Below are positions 17,119-26,693 of a DNA stretch of 64,000 nucleotides, one piece after another (positions within the stretch are counted from its first letter, which is position 1; each line of letters starts with the position of its first letter). The notes under the pieces were generated by a model. That model was not told the origin of the DNA, did no database searches, and saw only the letters and a list, made by a program, of their open reading frames with translations. Origin of the DNA: G963663775 sp963664255. Its GTDB lineage: Bacteria > Bacillota > Clostridia > Oscillospirales > Butyricicoccaceae. The translations under genes were made by a program, and so were the position numbers. The stretch lies in NCBI GenBank assembly GCA_963664255.1, contig OY760938.1, positions 310,001 to 374,000 of the forward strand. Direction: 5' to 3'.

Positions 17119-19071
17119 TTATTGATTCACGCGTTTGAATAGCTTATCCAGTTCATATCGTGTCAGCCGCACCGCAACCGGTCGTCCATGCGGACAGCAG
17201 GTCACATCTGGGTCTTGCACAACCCGTTCGCACAGGCTTTGCAGTTCTGTCACATCCGAATGCTTGCCCGCTTTTATCGCCGCCTTGCACGCCACCATAT
17301 GAATCAAATCATCTAATGTATCGCTGACCGCCGCACGATTGCTTGCCAATTTATCCGCCATTTCCGACAAAACGGAGGGAATATCCGCGCTGTCCAAATG
17401 GGCGGGTGCACTGCGCACCGCAAAGCTGCCTGTGCCAAACGGTGCCATGTCAAAGCCTGCTGTCTGCATCTCATTCAAATGCTGTGTGAGCGTGCTATAT
17501 TCCAATGCGCTCAGTTCCACCACCAGCGGAGAAAGCAATTCCTGCTGTGGAATGTCCACATTCTCACGCAGCTGGTTGAAAATCATCCGTTCATGTGCCG
17601 CGTGCTTGTCAATAAGCAGCAGCCCGCCGTCCGCTTCTTCCGCGATGATATAGGTATGAAACGCCTCACCCATCACGCGTGGAATCGGTTTTTCGATTGC
17701 CGCTGCACGTGCTTCTATCACATGGCACTGCCGTTCAATGGCATCCACTGTTTTGTGTTCGATTGGTGCTCTGTGTTCCTCCCACGCTTGTGTGTCTGCG
17801 GTTGGTTTCGGTGCTTCCATCGTGACCTCTACCTGCAATTTCGGTTGCTGCAGTACAGGGGCAACCTCGTCAAAATCGTCTTCACACTCCACGATAGGCT
17901 GTCGATACGACCAATTTGGCACGCGGTCTTTCACCACCGGCTGCACTGCGCGCTTTGGCATTGGCGTTTCGCTTACCTTTATGCGTGGCAAATTCTCCTG
18001 AACGACCAAGGACTCCTGTTCACTTGTGACATTATCCTCACGTATCGGTTTTTCCTTGCGCTGCACTTCGGGGATATTTTCGTCTTGCTCCAAGGTGTTT
18101 TTGCAGGCGATATAGATAATTTCAAACACCTGTTTTTCGCTTGCAAACTTAATCTCGGTTTTCGCAGGGTGCACATTCACATCCACCAACCCAAAAGGAA
18201 GCGACAAAAACAGTGCGCAGGACGGATATTTCCCGCTGATGATTTTATTGCGATAGGCTTCTTCCAATGCCGCCTGCATGATGCGGTTTTTGACATAGCG
18301 TCCATTGACGAAAAAATGCTGCATCGAACGATTGGGACGCCCCAAATACGGTTTTGTGACATAGCCCCACGCAAACATGCCGTCCCGCTCCAGTGTCGCA
18401 ACCGACAGCATCCCTTGGGTGATGTCCTTTCCGAACACCCCAAACACGGGGGTCAGCAGCTGTGTATCTCCGGCTGAAGCAAATACCTGCTTCCCGTCCC
18501 GCGTCAACGAAAACGCAATTTCCGGATGTGACAACGCCGCGTGCTGCACAACACTTAGCACATACCCTGCTTCTGTAAAGTCTTTTTTCAAGAATTTCAT
18601 GCGAGCGGGTGTATTGAAGAATAAATCCCGCACGATAAAGGTTGTACCATCGGGGCATCCTGCTTCCTCATGCTCCACGACCGTTCCCGCTTCCAAATGC
18701 AAATGTGTGCCTGCAATGGTATCCTGCTGTTTGGTGAACAAATCAATGCGGGACACCGCCGCAATCGCCGCCAGTGCCTCTCCGCGAAATCCAAGCGTGC
18801 CAATAGACGCCAAATCATCTTCTGTCCGCAGCTTGCTGGTGGCGTGCCGCCGAAAGGCAATCGGTGCTTCTTCCGCCGCAATGCCGCAGCCATTGTCGCT
18901 GATGCGCAAATAGGAAATACCGCCGTCTTTTATCTCGACATCCACACGGGTGGCGCCTGCATCGATTGCGTTTTCAAGGAGTTCTTTCGCCACCGAAGCA
19001 GGGCGCTCCACCACTTCTCCTGCCGCAATCAAATCTGCCAAATGTGCCGACAATTCCTGAATGTGTGCCAC
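17119..19071 (-). CDS. mutL: DNA mismatch repair protein MutL
   Basis: A 650-residue protein with an N-terminal GHKL ATPase (AKELLENAIDAGAT, DNGCGI, GFRGEALAAI, TRVDVEIKDGG), a variable linker (about 340-460) and a C-terminal dimerisation/endonuclease domain with DKHAAHERM, ACKAAIKAG and CPHGRPVAVRL. These metal-site motifs imply a nicking MutL of the Bacillus type. Couples MutS recognition to strand removal. Follows mutS by 34 bases. Confidence 0.95.
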   Translation of the reverse strand: MAHIQELSAHLADLIAAGEVVERPASVAKELLENAIDAGATRVDVEIKDGGISYLRISDNGCGIAAEEAPIAFRRHATSKLRTEDDLASIGTLGFRGEALAAIAAVSRIDLFTKQQDTIAGTHLHLEAGTVVEHEEAGCPDGTTFIVRDLFFNTPARMKFLKKDFTEAGYVLSVVQHAALSHPEIAFSLTRDGKQVFASAGDTQLLTPVFGVFGKDITQGMLSVATLERDGMFAWGYVTKPYLGRPNRSMQHFFVNGRYVKNRIMQAALEEAYRNKIISGKYPSCALFLSLPFGLVDVNVHPAKTEIKFASEKQVFEIIYIACKNTLEQDENIPEVQRKEKPIREDNVTSEQESLVVQENLPRIKVSETPMPKRAVQPVVKDRVPNWSYRQPIVECEDDFDEVAPVLQQPKLQVEVTMEAPKPTADTQAWEEHRAPIEHKTVDAIERQCHVIEARAAAIEKPIPRVMGEAFHTYIIAEEADGGLLLIDKHAAHERMIFNQLRENVDIPQQELLSPLVVELSALEYSTLTQHLNEMQTAGFDMAPFGTGSFAVRSAPAHLDSADIPSVLSEMADKLASNRAAVSDTLDDLIHMVACKAAIKAGKHSDVTELQSLCERVVQDPDVTCCPHGRPVAVRLTRYELDKLFKRVNQ

Positions 19072-19105
19072 GTTATCGTTCCTTTCTGCTATATTGTGTA
19101 TGCAC

Positions 19106-21700
19106 CTATTGCAGCAGCATTTTCAGTTCAAACAATGCATTCATGGCTTCAATGGGCGTCATGGTTTCCACCTGCAGGCTGCGCAGACGCTCGGTAATCT
19201 GCTGTTCTCCAATGCTTGTCATGGTGATTTGCGATTCTTCCTCTTCCGGCACATCCCGCACTTCAATTTTCGGGGCATTGCGCTCCAAGTCCTGCAAAAT
19301 TGCCTTGGCGCGCTGAATCACCGCATGGGGCACGCCCGCAAGCTTTGCCACCTCAATGCCATAGCTGTCATCCGCACCGCCTTTGACAATCTTGCGCAGA
19401 AAAATAATATCATCGCCGCGTTTTTTCACCGCAATATTATAATTGCGGACACCCTCCAGCAAATCCTCCAACACCGTCAATTCATGATAATGAGTTGCAA
19501 ATAAGGTGCGTGCACCGATTTTCTTTTCGGCATATTCCACCACCGCGCGTGCGATGGACATCCCGTCATAAGTAGAAGTACCACGTCCGATTTCGTCCAA
19601 AATCAGCAGGCTGTTTTTGGTTGCCATGCGCAGAATATCCGCCACCTCGGTCATCTCCACCATAAAGGTAGACTGCCCGCTCGTCAAGTCATCAGACGCA
19701 CCCACGCGGGTGAACACACGGTCTGCCACACCAATCTGCGCACGGCTTGCCGGCACAAAGCTGCCCATCTGCGCCATAATGGTAATGAGTGCGACCTGCC
19801 GCATATACGTTGATTTACCTGCCATGTTTGGTCCTGTGATGATGGCAACCCGATTTTCCTTGCCGTCCAGCATCGCATCATTGGCGATAAACAGCTGGTC
19901 TTTGAGGATTTTTTCAATCACGGGATGCCGTCCATCCTTGATGGAGATACGACCGGAAAAATCCACATCAGGGCACACATAGTGGTTGCTTTGCGCCAAC
20001 TCTGCAAACGAACACAAGACATCCAAATGCGCCAAGGAGTGTGCCGTTTTGTGAATGCGGTGCACCTGCTCGGCAATGGCTTCCCGCAGTTGTGTAAACA
20101 GCTGATTTTCCAAGGCAATCAGCTTATCCTGCGCGCCGAGCACCGTATTTTCATAAATTTTCAGCTCTTCTGTGATATAGCGCTCCGCATTTGCCAGCGT
20201 CTGCTTGCGAATGTAGTGCTCCGGCACTGCCTGTGCACTGGCGCGGGATACCTCGATATAATACCCAAACACGCGATTATATCCGATTTTCAGCGTTTTG
20301 ATGCCGGTTTTCTCACGCTCGGTTTTTTCAATCTCTGCAATTTTCCCTTTTCCGCCGCTTGCCAGCTCGCGCAGCTCGTCTACTTCAGCATGATAACCCG
20401 CTCGAATAAAGCCACCATCCCGCAGGTTGGCGGGCGGTTCTTCGACAAGTGCGCGGTCAATCAGTATGCCCAAATCCTCCAGCGTATCCATCTGCTGGTG
20501 TAGTTCTCGCAGCAGTGCACCGCCAAATGTGCCCGTAATCGACTGGATTTCCGGCAGCCACACTACCGTTGCATACATGGCGCGCAAATCCCGACAGGTT
20601 GCCGTTCCATATACAATGCGGCCAATCAGACGCTCCATATCAAAAATCTTTTTCAGCTTCTCAGTCAGTGCACTACGCCCCAGCACATCCCCCAACAAGG
20701 TCTGCACCGCATCTTGCCGTTTTTTAATATGCACTGGATTGAGCAGCGGCTTTTCCAGCCACTGGCGCAGCAAGCGCGAACCCATAGCGGTGTGCGTCTG
20801 GTCCATCACCCACAGCAGCGAGCCGCGTTTTTCCTTCGCGCGCATGGTTTCGGACAATTCCAGATTGCGTCTGGTGTTCAAGTCCAATTCCATGTATTGC
20901 CCTTTATGATATACTTCCAAGCTGTTCAGATTTTTCAAAATCGGCTTTTGGGTTTCTGCCAAATAGGACAGCAGCCCGCCAATGCACGCGATGAGGATTG
21001 GCTGTTCCTCCAGCCCTGCCGCCTGCCAATCTGCAATGCCAAAACAGCTTTGGATATGCTCTGCCGCCGCATCTTCTGCAAACGCCGTTTCTGGAATGGG
21101 TTCCATATTGCTCTGCAGTCTGTCCCGCAGAAACTGCAAGGTTTCTGCGTTCTGTGTCGCCAAACCACCTATCAATGTCTCGCGTGGCACAAATCGTCCC
21201 AGTTCTCCGTTCAAATCCTGCTGACGGTTCTTGCCCTCTAAAAGCGTAGCATATACTTCGCCCGTTGAAATATCGGCAAAGCAAACGCTGACCCCTTCCG
21301 CTGCTTCATATACGCACGCCAAAAAGTTATTGCGGTCTTCCTCCAGCATAGAGGCTTCAATCACCGTTCCCGGTGTCACCATGCGCACAATTTCGCGGCG
21401 CACCAGTCCTTTCGCGCTCTTTGCGTCCTCCACCTGCTCACAAATGGCAACCTTCTGCCCTTTTTTGACCAGGCGCGCAATATAGGCTTCTGCGCTGTGA
21501 TAAGGCACGCCGCACATCGGCGCACGTTCTTCTTGTCCGCAGTCGCGCCCTGTCAGCGTCAATTCCAGTTCTTTGGAGGCAAATTTTGCATCCTCAAAAA
21601 ACATTTCATAAAAATCGCCCAATCGATAAAACAAAATATAATCTTTATACCGATTCTTAATTTCCATGTATTGGCGCATCATCGGTGTTAATTCAGCCAT
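19106..21700 (-). CDS. mutS: DNA mismatch repair protein MutS
   Basis: An 864-residue mismatch sensor. The N-terminal mismatch-binding domain contains the Phe-X-Glu motif in LGDFYEMFFEDA; the connector, lever and clamp follow; the C-terminal ATPase carries Walker A TGPNMAGKSTYMRQ, LLILDEIGRGTSTYDG and ATHYHEL. Normal length for MutS1. Sits between miaB and mutL in the same direction with short gaps. Confidence 0.96.
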   Translation of the reverse strand: MAELTPMMRQYMEIKNRYKDYILFYRLGDFYEMFFEDAKFASKELELTLTGRDCGQEERAPMCGVPYHSAEAYIARLVKKGQKVAICEQVEDAKSAKGLVRREIVRMVTPGTVIEASMLEEDRNNFLACVYEAAEGVSVCFADISTGEVYATLLEGKNRQQDLNGELGRFVPRETLIGGLATQNAETLQFLRDRLQSNMEPIPETAFAEDAAAEHIQSCFGIADWQAAGLEEQPILIACIGGLLSYLAETQKPILKNLNSLEVYHKGQYMELDLNTRRNLELSETMRAKEKRGSLLWVMDQTHTAMGSRLLRQWLEKPLLNPVHIKKRQDAVQTLLGDVLGRSALTEKLKKIFDMERLIGRIVYGTATCRDLRAMYATVVWLPEIQSITGTFGGALLRELHQQMDTLEDLGILIDRALVEEPPANLRDGGFIRAGYHAEVDELRELASGGKGKIAEIEKTEREKTGIKTLKIGYNRVFGYYIEVSRASAQAVPEHYIRKQTLANAERYITEELKIYENTVLGAQDKLIALENQLFTQLREAIAEQVHRIHKTAHSLAHLDVLCSFAELAQSNHYVCPDVDFSGRISIKDGRHPVIEKILKDQLFIANDAMLDGKENRVAIITGPNMAGKSTYMRQVALITIMAQMGSFVPASRAQIGVADRVFTRVGASDDLTSGQSTFMVEMTEVADILRMATKNSLLILDEIGRGTSTYDGMSIARAVVEYAEKKIGARTLFATHYHELTVLEDLLEGVRNYNIAVKKRGDDIIFLRKIVKGGADDSYGIEVAKLAGVPHAVIQRAKAILQDLERNAPKIEVRDVPEEEESQITMTSIGEQQITERLRSLQVETMTPIEAMNALFELKMLLQ

Positions 21701-21721
21701 CTGCCTCCCCTTTCCGGCGCA

Positions 21722-23146
21722 TCAAATTCCACGACCATATAGGCTGCGCAACGCGGTTTTTTCAATCTTGACCTGTGCAAATTCGCCGATTTGCAAATGC
21801 TCTCCTGCACAATACACCAAAATACCGCCTTCTGTCCGCGCTGTCAGCGGATAGTCTGCATGGCGGCTGGTGCCATCCACCAACACACGGAGCGTTTTGT
21901 CTGCATACGCGTGCATTCTCGGCTCTGAGCAAGCATCCTGCACCTTGAGCAATCGCTCAAAACGTGCTTTTTTCATGTCCGTCGTCGTCAAATCTTCATA
22001 GCTTGCTGCGGGTGTGCCGCTGCGCTTGGAATATAAAAACATAAACAGCATATCATAGCCGATTTCCTCCAAAAGAGCACAGGTGGCAGAGAAATCTTCC
22101 TCTGTTTCGCCCGGAAATCCGACAATAATATCGCTAGAGAGCGTAATCTCCGGCATTTTCGCACGTGCATACGAAATAAGTTCCCGATATTGTTCTGCGG
22201 TGTAGCCACGGTTCATACGCTGTAATATCGTGTTGCTGCCAGACTGTACAGGCAGGTGCAGCTGTCTTGCCACCTTTTCACAGGCTGCCATAGTATCAAA
22301 CAGCTTGTGGGAAGCGTCTTTCGGATGGCTGGTCATGAATCGCAGCTTAAATTCCCCTTCTACCGCGTTCAATCGACGCAGCAAATCGGAAAAGTCCATT
22401 TGCATATCCAAATCCTTGCCGTAGGAATTTACATTTTGCCCCAGCAGGGTAATATCTTTGTATCCTGCCGCAATCAGCTCCCGCAGCTCCTGCTCAATCG
22501 CCTCTGGCGCACGAGAACGCTCTCTGCCGCGCACATAGGGCACAATGCAGTACGTGCAAAAATTATTGCATCCATACATGATGGACAACCACGCATGGAC
22601 TTTTCCATCCCGCAATACGGGCAAGCCCTCTGCAATGTCGGTGATTTCTTCTCCCGAAATGTCAAACACGCGGCGCTCACCGGTCATCACCTGATGCAGC
22701 AGCTCTGGAAAACGCCATAGTGCGTGCGTACCAAACACCAAATCCACCTGCGGATAGCTTTTTTTGATTTTTTCCGGCATGTGTTCCTGCTGTACCATGC
22801 AGCCGCACATCGCAATGATGCAGTTCGGATTGCGCTTTTTGATGTGTGACATCGCCCCAATATTGCCGAAGACACGGTTTTCTGCATTCTCACGCACTGC
22901 GCAGGTGTTGACCACAATGACATCCGCCTGCTCCGCCTCCTGTGTCATTTCATATCCCATCTGCTGCAGCATCCCTGCGATTTTTTGTGTGTCTGCAACA
23001 TTCTGCTGACAACCGTATGTATCGGTGAAAGCCCGCAGAGGATGCTCCAGCGTCTGCGCCTTTAAGCGGTTTTGATGCGCAATAAACTCCATAAAGTCGC
23101 GCTGACGCTCCATTTCTGCCTGTGATATGGTTTTTTCGTTGCTCAT
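21722..23146 (-). CDS. miaB: tRNA-2-methylthio-N6-dimethylallyladenosine synthase MiaB
   Basis: A 474-residue radical SAM enzyme: N-terminal UPF0004 domain with three cluster Cys (TYGCQQN, NTCAVRE, CGCMVQ), radical SAM motif CNNFCTYC near residue 195, and a C-terminal TRAM domain. Methylthiolates isopentenyl-A37 tRNAs. First gene of the miaB-mutS-mutL-miaA unit. An N-terminal extension of about 40 residues before the UPF0004 core is typical of clostridial MiaB. Confidence 0.95.
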   Translation of the reverse strand: MSNEKTISQAEMERQRDFMEFIAHQNRLKAQTLEHPLRAFTDTYGCQQNVADTQKIAGMLQQMGYEMTQEAEQADVIVVNTCAVRENAENRVFGNIGAMSHIKKRNPNCIIAMCGCMVQQEHMPEKIKKSYPQVDLVFGTHALWRFPELLHQVMTGERRVFDISGEEITDIAEGLPVLRDGKVHAWLSIMYGCNNFCTYCIVPYVRGRERSRAPEAIEQELRELIAAGYKDITLLGQNVNSYGKDLDMQMDFSDLLRRLNAVEGEFKLRFMTSHPKDASHKLFDTMAACEKVARQLHLPVQSGSNTILQRMNRGYTAEQYRELISYARAKMPEITLSSDIIVGFPGETEEDFSATCALLEEIGYDMLFMFLYSKRSGTPAASYEDLTTTDMKKARFERLLKVQDACSEPRMHAYADKTLRVLVDGTSRHADYPLTARTEGGILVYCAGEHLQIGEFAQVKIEKTALRSLYGRGI

Positions 23147-23596
23147 AAATCTATTATTCCTCCCGTGTGAAAGAGCCTTCCATGTGCATTCACATGATTA
23201 TATCCTAAACAACCATGGTTGTTGCATCGTTCAGTCTGCCTGACGGCATAGGATAGTATAGCACAATTTCTTGTGAAAAACATCCGTTTTTTTCAGAATT
23301 TTCGATTCAGCTTCATCAGAATCGCCGTTTTAAAACTTTTTCCGCAGTCCCGCTTTTTTCGGTGTGTTTTAAAAAACACCCCATCCTACAGTTTAGAAAA
23401 TCTTGCAAAAAATACATTCTGTGTTTTTTCTGCGGTTTTTTACGGTTTTATAAAAATTTTACTACTAAATTTATTTTTATAATTGCATTTTTCGACATTT
23501 ATGTGCATAATAAAAAAATACCTTGCCTTTTCATAACGCTGTTATCAACACCAAATGTTTGATTTTCCACACCTGACAACCAAAGGGGCTGACCTC
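23147..23596. other. 450-bp intergenic region between divergent miaB and cyclase genes
   Basis: No gene is visible. The miaB side carries two palindromes (23181-23196, 23208-23223). From about 23270 to 23540 the sequence is markedly AT-rich with long T and A runs, unlike the roughly half-GC genes either side, and includes a gapless palindrome GTGTTTT/AAAACAC near 23370. Short open frames here lack ribosome sites and look random. Confidence 0.5.
23181..23225 (-). promoter_or_regulatory. candidate miaB promoter with palindromes
   Basis: On the minus strand a TATAAT (23197-23202) lies about 50 bases before the miaB ATG. A perfect 16-bp palindrome AACAACCATGGTTGTT (23208-23223) occupies the spacer, and a second dyad CATGTG-CATT-CACATG (23181-23196) sits just downstream of the -10. 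The -35 (GCAACA) is weak. The arrangement looks like a repressor site over a promoter, but no binding protein can be named. Confidence 0.4.
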
Positions 23597-24736
23597 ATGA
23601 AGCTTTGCAAGCTGTTGTCCATGCTGCAAACATGGCTATACAATGGTGTAGACCGGCAATTTTATATTGACCATGCAGTGGACATCAACCATCACAATGA
23701 AAAAATTCTAAACATCTTAAGTCGCTTTGCCGTTTTTTGCTTCGGCTTCTATCTGCTGTGCAGCCTTTTCATTGTACATTTGCGCGATACTTTGCCATTG
23801 TATCTGACATATTTCATTGTCCTTGTGCTGTTCAATCTTTTTTTAAAGCACTTGCGTCACAAAAGCCATCGGCTTTCTGTGCTTCTGCGCCATATTTTTT
23901 CCGCGCTCTGTTTGAGTCACAGCCTGCTGCTCGGCACGGTTTTCAGCCCCACGCATAACGCTACCATGTTTTTTGTGCTGTCGCTTGCGCTAACCACCGT
24001 GTTTTACACACCTGTTTTGGAAAGTATGCTGTTCAATCTCGCCTTTGGGCTTATTTTTTTAAAGCTCTCTTTTGTGCTCAAACCTCCCGAATTTGCCACC
24101 ATTGATTGCTGCAACTGGATTGCCTGCTATGGCGTTATCTGCATCGTCGGCTATTCCTTAAGCCATGCACAAGCAAACATTATGAAAAACCATGATGCAC
24201 TGGAAACCGCTTGCAACACAGATGAACTGACCGGTCTAAACAACCGCAGGAGCATGAACCAGTACCTTGCGCACGCATACAGGCTCTCCTCCCGCGTGTA
24301 CATCGCCATATTGGACGTGGATGATTTTAAAATTTACAACGACACCTACGGACATATCCAAGGCGATGATTGCCTGCAAGCGGTTGCAGCGGTATTGTCC
24401 GAAAAATCTAGACAATACGGGTATTATGTTGCGCGATACGGCGGTGAGGAATTTTGCATCATCGACACCGTCCACAGCGCTGCGGAAATGCAGACAATGG
24501 TGCAGGACATCCTAGACAGCGTCTACGCGCTGCATATCAAAAATGAGCATTCCCCACAGCCTTATGTCACTTTGAGTGCGGGCATCGCTTCCAAGGAGGA
24601 TTATGTCACGCAAACCTGCTTTGATTTGCTGCATTTTGCCGACGAAGCACTCTACACTGCAAAGGAAGGCGGAAAAAACACGCTGATTTTCCTAGACAAT
24701 GCACAAGATGTTTTTGCGTACTCGCAGTCTAAATAA
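23597..24736 (+). CDS. membrane-bound diguanylate cyclase (GGDEF)
   Basis: A 379-residue protein with five or six membrane helices (about residues 40-195) and a C-terminal GGDEF domain (about 210-370) with TDELTGLNNRRSMNQY, the metal Asp in AILDVDDFKIYND and an intact active-site RYGGEEF. It should make cyclic di-GMP from two GTP. The inhibitory RxxD site that normally lies a few residues before GGEEF is not there (RQYG instead), so product feedback at that site is unlikely. ATG 23597 follows AAGGGG by eight bases. It is the only cyclase in the window with an intact motif. Confidence 0.88.
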   Translation: MKLCKLLSMLQTWLYNGVDRQFYIDHAVDINHHNEKILNILSRFAVFCFGFYLLCSLFIVHLRDTLPLYLTYFIVLVLFNLFLKHLRHKSHRLSVLLRHIFSALCLSHSLLLGTVFSPTHNATMFFVLSLALTTVFYTPVLESMLFNLAFGLIFLKLSFVLKPPEFATIDCCNWIACYGVICIVGYSLSHAQANIMKNHDALETACNTDELTGLNNRRSMNQYLAHAYRLSSRVYIAILDVDDFKIYNDTYGHIQGDDCLQAVAAVLSEKSRQYGYYVARYGGEEFCIIDTVHSAAEMQTMVQDILDSVYALHIKNEHSPQPYVTLSAGIASKEDYVTQTCFDLLHFADEALYTAKEGGKNTLIFLDNAQDVFAYSQSK

Positions 24737-24797
24737 CGAAACCCCTTGTCCGCCGCGGCTCTAAATCGTTCCAAGCCGCCCGCACAAGGGGTTTCGT
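24736..24797. terminator. long hairpin between convergent cyclase and csp genes
   Basis: CGAAACCCCTTGT (24737-24749) pairs with ACAAGGGGTTTCG (24784-24796) and an inner GCGGCT/AGCCGC extends the stem to more than 20 pairs. It begins at the cyclase stop codon and lies 40 bases from the end of the convergent protease gene. There is no clean T-run, but position and stability suggest a shared bidirectional terminator. Confidence 0.65.
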
Positions 24798-24836
24798 GTG
24801 TCCCAACATACTATTTTCAGGCAATCCCCTGCACCA

Positions 24837-26558
24837 TCATCGAAATGCACCCCCGATTTGGTTCAACTCCACCAAATCATTCATGGCATCACAAAGACTG
24901 AGCATACCATATCCCCAAATCGAGTTTGGATAGGCAATGGGCAGTGTCCTTCTGGCAGAACGGCACAAAAATGCCTTGAGCCGCTGCCCATATAAGAACG
25001 GGTCGTTGCCTTGCACATGACCCCACTCCAGCATCAACGCCGCCGCACCTGTGACAAATGGTGCTGCCATGCTGGTGCCCGAAAAGCTATCATAGCCGCC
25101 CCCGGATTTTGTGGTTAAAATCGCCACGGCAGGCGCCACCAAATCCGGTTTCTGGTAAAACCCATTGTAGGGTTTACCTCTTCCGGAAAATTCCGCACTG
25201 GTGCCAAGCACCGAATTATAGCCGCCCACAGAAATCACATTGCGCGAAGTGGCAGGCAACGTGATGGTATTTTCCATATTCGGCTGCATAAATGCCGTCT
25301 GTCTGGAAACCTCCTCCAAGGTCGGCAGCCAAATATCGAATTTCCCATCTACAACCTGATTTCCATTCACCGCCAAACTCCAAAGACCCTGCCGCATATT
25401 TCCGGTCAAGCTTTTCAGCAAAAAGTAAATTTCCTGTGCCCCATTATAGTGGTTTGGCTGTCCAAATATGATAGAAACCTGCACCCCATCCAGCACAACA
25501 CGTGTGACGCTTTGCAAAATTGAAATCATACCGGTGGAGCGTCCGGTGGGGGCGAACAGCTGAAAGGACATGACATCGGCAAAATTCTTCCACAGCGTCA
25601 AATATACCTGCTGCAAATTTGGTCCTACCTGAAATTCCACCCGTTGCATTTTCCCTTGCAGTACATCCCCTTGAAAATGGTGTCCGGCAGAACCTTCATT
25701 CCCGCTCGCGACACAGAGAACCGATTTCCATCGTTGCGCCACCGAATCAATATATTGCTCAAACAGCGAATTGCCATCATGTGAGCCATCATTTGAACCA
25801 TAACTCAAATTGACGGAAAGCGGCAGTCCCAATGCTTCTGCCGTATCGTACACAAATTTTATAGCGCGCATAATCTGTGTACTGCGTGTAAACGCCGTGT
25901 TGCCGCTATGCCCCAGCTTCACGACAATCAGTGCCGCTTCTGGTGCCACCCCTTTTTCAATGCCTTCGCTTGTGCGCCCATTTCCAGCGGCAATCCCCGC
26001 CACAGCTGTTCCATGCCCAATGGTATCTCGGCTGGGGAGCACTGCATAGGCATCTTCGGCAGAAAGCGCGGCATCCAAGTCACTTTTTGTGTATACAGTA
26101 CCATTTGCAAAGCCATTTGGCGGGTTTCCGGAAATCGTTTGGTCCCACAGAGATAAAATGCGGCTGCTGCCGTCCGCATTGCGAAAATCTGGATGGGTAT
26201 AATCAATGCCGGAATCCACAATTCCGACCGCCGTACCGTTTCCGCTCAACGCAAAGGAGTCTTCCCTCTGCACGGAAGAAATGCAGGCGTAGTTTAAATT
26301 TTCACGCAAGACATAGGTGATGTTTTTCGGCAATTCGATGTATTCAATCTCATCATACTGGTATAATTGCGTCAATTCGCGCAACGGCAAGGTTAAAATC
26401 GCATAATTGTCGTTCAAAATCTCCGCTGTTGCATTCACCGCCGCGGCAACCTTTTCCAAATCCCCATGGTATTTCACAATCACTTCAAATGGTTCTTCGC
26501 GCGTTTCGTCACTTGCGCCAAATCGCGTGATGCGATCGAGCAATATAAAATCACTCAT
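24837..26558 (-). CDS. Csp-type subtilisin-like germination protease, catalytically complete
   Basis: A 573-residue S8 family protease without a signal peptide. All active-site residues are visible: Asp115 in VGIVDSGIDYTHPDF, His182 in TIGHGTAVAGI, oxyanion Asn287 in ASGNEGS and Ser496 in SGTSMAAPFVTG. A jelly-roll-like insert of about 130 residues between Asn287 and Ser496 is typical of clostridial Csp proteases, which activate pro-SleC during spore germination (family knowledge). The role is inferred from the divergent SleC-like gene 135 bases away and the second Csp-like gene beyond it. ATG 26558 follows GGAGAGG. Confidence 0.85.
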   Translation of the reverse strand: MSDFILLDRITRFGASDETREEPFEVIVKYHGDLEKVAAAVNATAEILNDNYAILTLPLRELTQLYQYDEIEYIELPKNITYVLRENLNYACISSVQREDSFALSGNGTAVGIVDSGIDYTHPDFRNADGSSRILSLWDQTISGNPPNGFANGTVYTKSDLDAALSAEDAYAVLPSRDTIGHGTAVAGIAAGNGRTSEGIEKGVAPEAALIVVKLGHSGNTAFTRSTQIMRAIKFVYDTAEALGLPLSVNLSYGSNDGSHDGNSLFEQYIDSVAQRWKSVLCVASGNEGSAGHHFQGDVLQGKMQRVEFQVGPNLQQVYLTLWKNFADVMSFQLFAPTGRSTGMISILQSVTRVVLDGVQVSIIFGQPNHYNGAQEIYFLLKSLTGNMRQGLWSLAVNGNQVVDGKFDIWLPTLEEVSRQTAFMQPNMENTITLPATSRNVISVGGYNSVLGTSAEFSGRGKPYNGFYQKPDLVAPAVAILTTKSGGGYDSFSGTSMAAPFVTGAAALMLEWGHVQGNDPFLYGQRLKAFLCRSARRTLPIAYPNSIWGYGMLSLCDAMNDLVELNQIGGAFR

Positions 26559-26693
26559 GTCGACACCTCTCCTTTTCTCCGTCTGCACATAGATGTCGCA
26601 CAGATGCCCCCTCCTTGCCGCATTAAGTTTTTCCCTGAAAACAGGAAATTACGATGTGCTACAAACATAGTGTATTATGGAGGTGATTGTAAT

